A stretch of 64,000 nt of DNA from Crotophaga sulcirostris. Taxonomy: Eukaryota > Chordata > Aves > Cuculiformes > Crotophagidae. Below are positions 51,901 to 60,300 of this stretch, piece by piece. The position numbers were made by a program, and so were the translations under genes. Each line of letters begins with the position of its first letter. Position 1 is the stretch's first letter. The DNA lies in the NCBI GenBank assembly GCA_013397455.1, contig VYZB01000030.1:331924-395923 (forward strand), written 5' to 3'. The notes under the pieces were generated by a model. The model saw only the letters and a list, made by a program, of their open reading frames with translations, was not told the origin of the DNA and did not search any database.

Positions 51901-54194
51901 AACAGCTGCCTAGTGCCACAGCCACTCGGCAAGCCAGTGGAGGGTGCCCAGTGCTGGATCTGACTCCTGGGGAGATATGGGTTTGCGTGGCTGGAATAAC
52001 AAGTTCCTCCGTTCACAATGTCTGTCTGGTTACCGCCACTCTGAAAAATCTGTCTCAAGCGAGGCAATCAAGTTGTCTCTCAAGCAGAGATGGAAGGAAA
52101 CTCTTTTCTCCTTAGGGAAAATAACACGTAGCTCTCAAATACATACAAAGTTTGAAAAATAGTATTTTGGAGGGATTGGATTCTTCTGCTGTTCTTTCTT
52201 CCTGCTCGAAGCACATTTTTTTCAGGCTCTTGGGAACACAGCCATGTGAAGAGCCATAAAAAAAACCCAAGGTCTTCTTCATATCCCCTTCCTAAAATAG
52301 GTCCTGTACAGAGGGCAGTGTGGCAGTGTGCCCTGGTATCCCACAACTCCTGCCTGAAATGGGGAGCAGGACAAGGCTCAACCCTCTAGAGCTCGGTCTC
52401 CTCATGCCACCCTGAGCTGCAAGGCAGAGCCAGCTGCAACACGGAAACTTTTTCTCATACAAAAATAGACAGAGGCCATGTGTGCCCCAGCCCTTGCATG
52501 ACAGTGATGGACCACAGCCAAAGTCAGCTGGAACTGCAGCTGGAAAGCACTATACCCTCCCTATAAGCTGCTGAGCCACAGCCCCACCAGGCTTCTCAGT
52601 GATAACACTCCATCCTTCTCCTCTGTGGCTCCATATTTGTCAAGGGTTTTTTGAGCCATAAATACTGAGTAATGTCATGTGTTAAAAATGGCCAATCATA
52701 TCAAATTATCTTTTTAGCTAGGCCAGCATCTTGTCTCCAATAGTAATCAGTTGCAGGTAGCCAGAAAGTACACAAGAATAGAGTCACCATACTCCTGACG
52801 TTATTCTTGCAATTTGCATCTCAGAGACTTTCTAAGCCAGATTTGGAGTCATGTTCATTTTTCCTTCGATAAACTCATCGAACTAGTTTTGAACCCATTT
52901 GTAAACTTTTAACATCCTGCAGTGAGGAGTTCCACAGCTTCATTTACTGGGGTAAGAAATATCTTCCTCCGCACATTCAGATTTGGAGTAAATCATACTT
53001 AGTAGTCAAGGCTTCAAACAAACTCCTCTGCCTACGTGATCAAGTGAGGCCTTGACATGTCTTTGCTAAAGCCAAGAAATAAAAATGGGCCTTGTGGTGT
53101 TTGACCAAGCTGCAGTTAAAAGTCTCAGCCATCCAAAAAGATACTTCTTTCCTGATAATTTGATATTATTTAGATTTCTTCAGCCACCATGTTCATGTAA
53201 GACCAAGAAAGGGCAGTAGCCCTTATCCAGATTTGCACAATTATGTTCTGAGTCCTGCAAGGTTACAACATCACAGAACTGGAACATACTCTCAAAGCGG
53301 ACAACACCCCTGCAGCAGGACGAAAGCCTGTGGGACCAGATAAAGCTGAAAACTGTAGAAAAAGCATCTGAGCTACTGAGGGAAAAGAATGAAACATCAG
53401 GTTTGCAGTCTATAGCCAAAAGGCTGGAGGAGCAGCGAGAACAGCCTGTTACACACTGCCCTCTAATGGCAAAGAGCACACAGTGCAGGTAGCAATAAAA
53501 GAATTTGCAGATTTTTTCTTAATGAACAAGAAGACAATCTGCAAACAATTCGCTTTAACCTAAGTGCAGAGTCAAGGTGAGAAATAATTAGCACAACTCT
53601 GGGAAAAAAACAATAATGCTGTGAGACTGAACCTGTCCAACCAGGCAGGGTCATTCACATAAGGTGCCAGGCATGGGTCATACTGGTGTGCCTCCACCAG
53701 AGAGCCTGGACAGTCCTCTGAGGTCCTAGGGATGGCAGCTCTCCAGATTTCGTTTTGTGCTCTGGACACAGCTCCTCTAGCAAGACTATGTCCATACCAT
53801 GCCCTGCCATGATGATACTTCAAGGTGTCCTCCAAGAGCTGGGATGAAACTTGCCTCGCAGAAGAAAAGCCCACATGAGGCAATAAATTTTAGCTACTAT
53901 GAACAAGTTATCTATGGGCAAGAGTTGAACACTTTTGAATCTCAGTCATAAAACCCCTCTAAAAGTGACACCATACATGCAAGAGGCACTCAAGATGGAA
54001 CGAGAAGCAGCTTCCAGCTTATGAGTATCAACATTTTTGTCCTGCTGACGCAACATTAACATACTTGATTTGAAACCAAACCCAGTTCTCCTTACTTGTG
54101 TCAATGAAGACAGCATCCACATAGATTTTGGTACAGAAAGAGCCCAAGATAAATCCACAGGCTGGTCCAAATACCAGCATCGTAAACAGGATCC
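27619..54194 (-). CDS. SLCO3A1: SLCO3A1, organic anion transporter OATP3A1 (3' eight coding exons; 5' part outside window)
   Basis: This is a sodium-independent plasma-membrane transporter of the OATP/SLCO family; family members of this type carry prostaglandins, thyroxine and estrone sulfate (established knowledge). The exons, in transcript order, are 54096-54194, 50857-51120, 42465-42629, 40581-40779, 39544-39682, 35074-35249, 32436-32500 and 27619-27998. All are flanked by AG/GT and join without a stop into 495 residues. Visible marks are the OATP signature DDPRWIGAWWGGFLL (about residues 40-54 of this part), a Kazal-like loop with ten cysteines (about 251-314), eight hydrophobic segments consistent with TM5-TM12, and a C-terminus ending ESVL. 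From memory the human protein is 710 residues, so about 215 N-terminal residues are missing and should lie beyond position 64000. The sequence fits SLCO3A1 better than any other SLCO paralogue I recall. No frameshift or premature stop is seen. Confidence 0.96.
27999..32435 (-). other. SLCO3A1 intron between TM11 exon and last exon
   Basis: A 4437-base phase 1 intron, donor gtaggt and acceptor ttttgacag. It contains a forkhead-like inverted repeat at 28854-28870, a CTCF-like motif at 29919-29931, and a T13 tract near 29593. No cassette exon was recognised. Confidence 0.85.
32436..32500 (-). CDS. SLCO3A1: SLCO3A1 65-base exon encoding TM11
   Basis: This is a very short exon, in phase 2 and out phase 1. 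The acceptor is ccctacag before AACCGTGAG, and the donor is gtaggt after TTACTAG. It completes an Arg codon and encodes TVSPELKSYALGVLFLLLRLL plus the first base of a Gly codon. The SPELKSYALG stretch is highly characteristic of the OATP family ahead of TM11. Its size and both phases fit its neighbours exactly. Confidence 0.93.
32501..35073 (-). other. SLCO3A1 intron between TM10 and TM11 exons
   Basis: A 2573-base phase 2 intron, donor gtagga and acceptor ccctacag. AT-rich; nothing further recognised. Confidence 0.85.
35074..35249 (-). CDS. SLCO3A1: SLCO3A1 exon with the end of the Kazal-like loop and TM10
   Basis: This 176-base exon begins in phase 0 and ends in phase 2. The acceptor is ctgcag before AACCTCAGT, and the donor is gtagga after CTCATCAG. 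It encodes NLSGCSCLTLVPAENATVV, then PGKCPSPGCEEAFLTF, adding the last four cysteines of the extracellular domain. NLS and NAT are potential N-glycosylation sites. It continues into TM10 (FLCVMCVCSMIGAMAQTP) and SVIILI. The gtagga donor is weaker than the gtgagt donors of the preceding three introns. Confidence 0.95.
35250..39543 (-). other. SLCO3A1 intron splitting the Kazal-like domain
   Basis: A 4294-base phase 0 intron, donor gtgagt and acceptor ctgcag. It separates six from four cysteines of the extracellular domain. Nothing further recognised inside. Confidence 0.85.
39544..39682 (-). CDS. SLCO3A1: SLCO3A1 exon with the first part of the Kazal-like extracellular domain
   Basis: This 139-base exon starts in phase 2 and ends on a codon boundary. 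The acceptor is cttacag before CTCAACTCC, and the donor is gtgagt after AGCAGCACG. It encodes STPTSSLDPYSPC followed by the Kazal core NNNCECQTDSFTPVCGADG and VTYLSACFAGCSST. Six cysteines of the TM9-TM10 loop are here. In OATPs this loop carries a Kazal serine-protease-inhibitor-like fold with conserved disulfides needed for surface expression (family knowledge). Val in GADGV is a conservative difference from Ile as I recall the human protein. Confidence 0.95.
39683..40580 (-). other. SLCO3A1 intron between TM9 and Kazal exons
   Basis: An 898-base phase 2 intron, the shortest in the visible part, donor gtgagt and acceptor cttacag. Nothing further recognised. Confidence 0.85.
40581..40779 (-). 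CDS. SLCO3A1: SLCO3A1 exon encoding TM8 and TM9
   Basis: This 199-base exon enters in phase 1 (completing a Gly codon) and leaves in phase 2. The acceptor is cttacag before GGATGACG, and the donor is gtgagt after GGAAACAA. It encodes TM8 (TAIPCACLGIFLGGLLVKK), a short loop LSLSALGAIRMA, and TM9 (MLVNLVSTACYVSFLFLGC). It then enters the large extracellular loop with DTGPVAGVTVPYGN. The last codon is split, and joining it to the next exon gives Asn, extending PYGN to PYGNNST. Confidence 0.95.
40780..42464 (-). other. SLCO3A1 intron between TM7 and TM8 exons
   Basis: A 1685-base phase 1 intron, donor gtgagt and acceptor cttacag. Nothing further recognised. Confidence 0.85.
42465..42629 (-). CDS. 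SLCO3A1: SLCO3A1 exon encoding TM7 and the following loop
   Basis: This 165-base exon is phase 1 at both ends. The acceptor is cttttag before TGATCCCC, and the donor is gtgagt after CTCCTGG. Translation in the linked frame is open throughout and gives VIPKVTKHLLSNPVF, then a membrane segment (TCIILAACMEIAVVAGFAAF), then GKYLEQQFNLTTSSANQLL. NLTT is a potential N-glycosylation sequon in the TM7-TM8 extracellular loop. No simple start-to-stop frame covers this exon, so it is easily missed by ORF scanning; splicing logic and family similarity define it. Confidence 0.95.
44076..44100. repeat. G11 tract within a purine-rich run
   Basis: Eleven consecutive G, then AGAGG and a run of A. It is purine-only from 44076 to 44099, in the 8.2-kb intron. 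Confidence 0.85.
45303..45395 (-). mobile_element. CR1 LINE 3'-end fragment
   Basis: The plus strand reads AGGTTGGAAGAGACCTCCAA followed by GATCATCAAGTCCAACC, the reverse complement of the CR1 3' end, with a decayed TTCACAGTATAACC tail at the left. It sits inside the 8.2-kb intron of SLCO3A1, inserted in the same sense as the gene. Right boundary is approximate. Confidence 0.85.
50305..50338. repeat. three-copy 11-base tandem repeat
   Basis: Unit TCTACTCYAAT occurs at 50305-50315, 50316-50326 and, after one extra T, 50328-50338. It sits in the SLCO3A1 intron about 0.5 kb below the OATP-signature exon on the map (downstream in the transcript). Confidence 0.85.
50857..51120 (-). CDS. SLCO3A1: SLCO3A1 exon with OATP signature, TM6 and the TM6-TM7 cytoplasmic loop
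   Basis: This 264-base exon is phase 1 at both ends. The acceptor is ttttgcag before GTAAGCTGG, and the donor is gtgaga after CTGCGAG. It opens with the family signature (D-x-RW-I-GAWW-x-G-F-L; here DDPRWIGAWWGGFLL), runs through TM6 (FLLCGALLFFSSLPMFGFP), and continues into a charged cytoplasmic loop with ESEQAMLPERDYERPKPSNG. The loop is the least conserved part relative to human as I remember it. The exon is relatively rich in CpG for the window. Overlapping plus-strand open frames across it are shadows. Confidence 0.96.
51121..54095 (-). other. SLCO3A1 intron before the OATP-signature exon
   Basis: A 2975-base phase 1 intron, donor gtaagg and acceptor ttttgcag. It holds the doubtful LINE-like remnant near 52.9 kb and a CTCF-like motif at 53455-53469. 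Confidence 0.85.
52860..53090. repeat. possible ancient LINE-like repeat remnant
   Basis: Phrases such as GTGAGGAGTTCCACAGCTTC followed by a TAAGAAATATCTTCCTC stretch resemble old CR1/L3-like interspersed repeats of amniotes (the 'gagttccacag ... aagaantayttcct' pattern, from memory). The match is loose and the limits are guesses. Confidence 0.3.
54096..54194 (-). CDS. SLCO3A1: SLCO3A1 exon encoding a mid-protein membrane segment
   Basis: This 99-base internal exon is the first coding exon visible in the window. The acceptor reads ttgtag before GGATCC, and the donor is gtaagg after ACACAA. It begins in phase 1, completing a Gly codon from the unseen upstream exon. It encodes GILFTMLVFGPACGFILGSF, a membrane segment I assign to TM5, then a short stretch ending FIDT that leads into the extracellular loop before TM6. 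It ends with one base of the next codon (Ser when joined). By comparison with the ten-exon human gene, recalled from memory, this is probably exon 3. Confidence 0.93.
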
Positions 54195-56139
54195 CTACAA
54201 GGAGAGAGAAAAGAGAAAAACAGTATTAGGCTCAGGTTATTCATTGAAAGTGGTTCTGCTTGTCTCCTGCAAGATGCTATTGCCCTACTGATGCCAAATA
54301 GATAGGGACATGTCTCTGTGTGGAATGCTTCAGGCAAAAGAGCACCCTAAACGCTTTTTGCTTCTTCATATCTCTACAGGAAAAAGAATAGATGTAGCTG
54401 TGATAATGTTGAAGGATTTCTATTGAGCTGAGAAGACAGTGTGGATGTATGCTGTGTTTTGGTTGGCTGGCTGCTCTAAAGGATGTTTTACTCAAAAGCA
54501 GAAGGTAAAGCAGACCTGCCTTCTCCCCACAGGGAAGTTTTGCCTCTGACATCTCCAGTTCAATTCCTGGTAGGCAGAGGTATTTGCAGAACTTAGGACC
54601 AGCGAATCTATGAAATGCAGACATGTCACAGACTGCTGGATGAAGTCTTTTGATAGAGGTGAAGCCCTTCTTCCCACTGTACCCACATGGCAAATACTCC
54701 CCAAGGTACACAGCTCTTCCAATTCCTCACTACTGCTTGCTCCTCCTCAAAAACCTGCATGCAATTGTCAGTGTAATGCCAGGCAAACAGCTATTGTGTG
54801 CAAATTGCTTATTTGCTTCAATACAATATTTCAAAGCATTTATTCTCACTCCCATTTTGGCCCTGAAACAGGAATGCTGCAGGCACACTGCCAGCTCTCA
54901 ATTATCCAGGGCAGAATGGCAGTGGGACACAAGGATAATCCAGAAAAAGAAGCAGCAAAGATAATACAAAACATTTGTAATAAATAGGCAATAAGAACAT
55001 ATTTGGTACCTTCACATTTAAAATGGCACAACAACAAGACGACCCCAAGGACCCTTGTAAATGCCTTTCCAAAGGAAGCATATGCAGGTGTGAGCAGCAC
55101 GGAGCAGACCAAGCGGCTGCTCATTCAGTCTGGGGCCAAACACTGCTGATGGACCTATGTGCACTGTGGGACACACACACACTCTCTTTCTTCAGGACCC
55201 CTGGCCAGGGATGTGCTGGCACCGATCTTGGTGTCACTGCACTTTGCAAAGTCCCATGAAGAAGCTTACTCACATCTGGGTGCTCTGCTCGCTCTCCTTT
55301 GGCAGTAGGGTACATCGCACATCTCTGACCATATTTCTCTGCAGGTGCTGCCTGGCATCTTGGTGCATCTGTAATACACTTCCTCCCAGCTATCTCAGTC
55401 CTCAAGTCCCCTAACTGGAAACTTTCAATTCCCAAGTTCTTTCTCTGGTGTTGGAGAAATGATAAGAGCTGCAAAAATATTCCCATGAGACCACCAGCCC
55501 TACACAAGGCAAACCGCACCTGTCAATGACAGCTTAGCCAAATAGAATAAGCTGGTATGGTCAGAAACAACTCCACCTTCATTTTTTAAAATGCAGGACA
55601 CAAACTAATTCCTCCAGGTTTGTGGCACAGTGACTTGGCTGGATTAATAATTAGGTACAAAGCAACGGCATCTCCAGCCATCCACTCACGCAGAAACCTA
55701 ACGTGTTAATGCCTTCATGGCTATCACCTTCAGAAAGAAGAGGCAGAAAAAGAGGTAGTGGGAGGGAAAAAAGTGTCAGGTCATATGAGCTGCACTAACG
55801 AGTCACGGCTGTCAGGACAGTGGCAGAAGCTGCCATCCTTTGCTCCGTCTCAACTAAGCTCAAAGCTGCAGCAACAGCAGCACGTTGCAGTCCATGCTGC
55901 CAGTTTAAATTAGTCCCCAGGGTCTCTGCCCATGATGTCCACATCAGCAGTGGAGGAAGCTATCTCCCCTTCCACAGTCACTTTGTCCCTGGGCATTGGG
56001 TTTGTGCTCCATGATCCAGCAGTACGTTGGGGAATTTGTGCTCCTCCACCAACAGAGCTGCTTAGAAGGCCTGTGCCTTTCTCTATAAAGCCTCACACTG
56101 GACATCCCAGTCCTCGGTTACCTGCAGAAGCACTTCATG

Positions 56140-56600
56140 GGACATGAATTACTGGAGAGTGCCCAGAGGAGGCCACAAAGCTGGTGAAAGGTCTGCAGGG
56201 GAAGTTGTATGAGGAGCGGTTGAAGGCACCTGGTCTGTTCAGCGTGGAGGAGAGGAGACTGAGAGGGGATCTCATAGCAGTTACTGCCTTCTCACAAGGG
56301 AAGGAGGAGCAACAGGTACTGATCTCTTCTCTCTGGTGACCAATGATAGGACCTGAGGGAACAGCAGGAAGATGTGCCAGGGGAGGTTTAGATTGGATAT
56401 TAGGAAGAGGTTCTTCACCCAGAGGGTGGTGGAGCACTGGAACAGCTCCCCAGGGAAGCAGTCATGGTCCTCAATCTGCCAGTATTCAAGAAGCATTTGG
56501 ACAATGCCCTCGGTCACTGAATGTTGGGAGTGTCCTATGTAGAGATAGGAACTGGACTCAATGATCCTTTTGGGTCCCTTCCAACTCAGCTGATTCTAAG
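56140..56600 (+). mobile_element. CR1 LINE 3' portion (about 460 bases), antisense to SLCO3A1
   Basis: This is the longest recognisable repeat copy in the window. It runs from GAGAGTGCCCAGAGGAGGCC through TTGGATATTAGGAAGAGGTT, the segment with GAGCACTGGAACAGCTCCCC, then GGACTCAATGATCCTTTTGG and GTCCCTTCCAACTCAG, ending in a degenerate GATTCTAAGAA tail. This is the CR1 3' region as known from chicken-type birds. It lies in the intron upstream of the first visible exon and is opposite in sense to the gene. No intact frame remains. Confidence 0.93.
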
Positions 56601-57364
56601 AAATGAGGGAAGAGACAGGTCAGGAGAGCAGGGAAAAGGGATTTATTTTCTCAGCACACTCAGCACTATTTCCCTGTGTCCCATCCCCAATGCCTGCCCC
56701 ACTTGAGGCTACAAAATTTCCAGTGTCATTTTATAAAATATCCACATCGCATTTTTTTTTTTGGTCACTAGATGGCATCAGTGTTTGTCATTCGTCCCAC
56801 AAGTGCCATGTGGAGCAGGCTGGGTGAGGGTGCAGCCCAACCCGGCTCTCCAAAGCACAAACAGCCAGCCTCCACCAGAGGAATGGCCAGTGCTATGACT
56901 CTGATGAACAGGTCATCAATCAAATATCAGGTATCTTTAATAACTTTCTTTGAATTACGAATTTATATGTAATTCCAGTCTCAAGCACACATGTACACAC
57001 CAGGTCTTGCAACAGTTGCAGCAGCACATCCTGTTCCCAGGAGATGGGCCTGAGGCAGTGACAGAGTCCATGCTTCAGATGAAGAGCCTTTGGATTTCAG
57101 CAGGACTCTGGATATTGTTCTGCTCTTACTTACAAGGAGTAAAGGGAAGGAAAACCCAGGCAGATCTGGGCATCTCTTTCCCAGTCCCGGTTCCTCAGCC
57201 CAGACCCTGGTACCCAACACCGCAGAGGGCACCAGCAGCAAAACCTGCTCCTCCAGAGGTGCCTGAGGGTTCACATCCACAGGGATGACCCTCTCCGAGG
57301 GAAAGCTGTTGCAGGCACCAAAGCACTCCAGGCTGCAACAGCTTCCCACAGGCATCAAGGAGCC

Positions 57365-57394
57365 TTTTTTTTTTTAAACAAAACAAAACAAAAC
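57365..57394. repeat. T11 tract followed by (AAAAC)n
   Basis: Eleven T run straight into AAAC and three AAAAC units. A simple repeat in the intron upstream of the first visible exon. Confidence 0.85.
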
Positions 57395-60300
57395 ACGAAA
57401 CCTTACTGCCAGTTGATGATTTTCTGCGTTTAACAGCTCAGGAGAACTGGGAATACACCAAAATTGTCATTTGGCACTGATTTAGGCACAGGTAGCTAAG
57501 CATGGAGAAAGACAAGGACCAAGCACCTTTGGATGTACCAGTGTTGGGTTGAAGCGGGACGCAAGTTTGTCCCGCGATGATCTCCAAATCACAGGCACAG
57601 CTGCCAGACAAGCAAAACCTCAGAACTGAAGTGTGTTTCATGGAGCAAAGGGTAAGACAAAGAACATGGAAAAAGATCATTCTTCACCAAAAAGACCCCC
57701 AGGGAATATTTTCCTCTTTTTCCAAAGCAGAAGAGAGCAGGGACCCTTGGCTAGTGGTCCATCAGCAGCACTGAGATGCCTGCAGAAGCAGCTAGCTCAA
57801 ACAAAAAGCAAACATCAGAAAGCTGCGGCAGCACAGGTATATGCACCAGCACCTGTGACAGGTGAATGCTGTCCCTCCTGGCACTATGTGCCTCGCATGG
57901 CAAACCAGCACTGCAGGAACAGGCTGTGTCCTCATTTATTAAAAACACCACATTTCATCTGGTGGCGAGAAGGCATTATCTGCTCTACAATGTCCTCGCT
58001 AGAGGGCAATGTGGGATAGAGCATCCACTGAATAAGTATCTAAGATCTTACAATAAGATATTAAATTATTATTCATCTCTAGGCTAGCTTAAGAAACAAA
58101 CCCTCATGTTAATTGTGTTTTTACTTTTTCTATAGTTTGCCCTAAAATCAAGAAAACAATTGACTCACTCCATGCCCTTTCTGTTATCTTTTTCCTAGAT
58201 TCCAACAAAATCCTACCGTTACAGTAATAGTATTTTACACTTTGCCTCACAAATCACGCAGGTTTTGAAAAAACCCAAGGTATGGACTGTCATAATGGAT
58301 AGTCTAGGGTCTGCACAGAGCTGGACCATACTCGAGGATCAACGGAGCACACTACTGGGCACAAGAATAAAGCTGTTATGCAGTTGGGATAGCGCCTGCG
58401 GTTGAACATTTATGTGGAAGTGAGGGCTCAAGGGGAAATTAGACAAGTTAAAATTAGCTTAAGACATCCTTCCTCTTTCGAGAAACTCTGCATGATTGCT
58501 GCACACCCCCATTATTAGGAAAACACTTCCCACATCATCCACCCAGTCATGCAACAACGAAGCTGCTGCTTTGTAGAGAAGGAGGTCTAGCAAAACCCCT
58601 TTCCCTGGTTCTGGGGTTGCTGCTAAGGATAAAGAGGTGCTAAACTTGTGGCCAGCTTTAACACCACTTGCTAGGTCTTTTCCCATGCTTCCCTCTAAAT
58701 TTTAGATCAGGCTGATTTAGTAATATCAGGAGCACACAGATCAAAGGTCTAATCTGGGCTCCATCAGCCTCTTGCAAAACTCCCACTGATGGCAATGAAA
58801 CTGGCCATCAGTAAAGGATACTGCAGCCTCTTCCCTTTCATTCTCAGCTTAAAATTTGTTTCTTCCCTCAGAGCAGCACAGTAATAAATACCCTCCTCGA
58901 GGATAGTGCCCTGGAAACAAATGCTTCTTACTCTGCAGGGCTGACTGTGCCTCTTCAAAGGGGTCTGTGCTTGGCTCTGCATCCAACGTTCCAAGGAAGA
59001 GCAGGGCACGTCCCTCGTATTAGCCCTATACAGAAACAAGGGTGTAAAAGGTTTCTCCTTTGTGCCATTTGGTGATATTTTTATTTTTAATCTTTGAATT
59101 ATTTTTTAAATTCTTACCAAATTATGGCAATTCTCAGAAACACTCGAGAGATGTGAATTAAAAAACAAAACAACCCTGTTTTGGGACAATTCAAACATTT
59201 TGTTTGATAACTCCAATCCACTTCATTTCAGTTTGGGCCTTTTTAAAGGACAATTACATTTAATTTTGAAAATAGCTAACAATTTTCAGCTTTCCTGCTT
59301 TATTAGGTTCACCACTCTCCCTGTCTCTCAAAAAGGCAGAAAAAAACAACGAAACAAGCCAGGCTGGACTGAAAAATAGGAAATATTTTCCTCCCCATCT
59401 TTTCAAATGGAACAATTTGCCAAATCCTACTTTGTCCTGTCAACTAGCAGACATTTTCCAGGGGCTGAGGAAAGGCTTGGGACCGAGGGGAGTATTAGAT
59501 CTGACACTCTGCGATGGGATTTTATCACTAGTAAGGCCCAGGACTGATAATGCCATTTTCCATTAAAGGGAAGGAGCAGCAGCAGGTACCACTACATCTG
59601 TGGAGAGACCGTAGCATAGAGATACTCAGTCAGTCACATAAAGTACCCAAGAGACAAGTCACAAAGACAGGGATAAAGGATGTCAATATTTCAGTAATGA
59701 AGAACTGTCCCTTGGTGATCCAAGCTGCTTTCCAGCAGCAACAGGATCCTGAAACACGAGCAAACTCGTGTTGTTCACAGCATGAAACGGGCAAAGCATC
59801 AACTCGACCTCTGTAAGGAATTAACTGGGGACAGTAACACCCAGCAGAAAACCACCTGGCTGGAAATAAAGACATTGTGGGAGACACAACAAGGCTTGCC
59901 AGTCTCAGTAAGGTGCAACAAGTAGGCATCTCAGGCACAGCTCACCGGGGAAGAGCAGATTCAATGCACAGTCAAGGGCTGAGAAAAAAAAATGCAGGCA
60001 GCTAAAGGACACCAAGACACTTTGCTTCAAAGCCTCAGCCCCTGACACAAGGAAATTTATTCTGGAGAGCTGCCAACAAGTGGAAGGTGAAGGTGAGCTG
60101 GGTAGGTGAGATAGAAGGAGGAAAAGCAGTGTCTCCCGTGGTGGGAGAACACACAGGGCTATTGGAGCAGAAGCCATTCCTCTTAGTGAAGCCACACATT
60201 TCCCATCACACCCCCATTTCTACTTCCCAATCCCCTTCCAATACAGAATTTCCTATGTCTGTCCTCTTCTACCTACAGGCCTCATTTCTTTAAATGAAAC

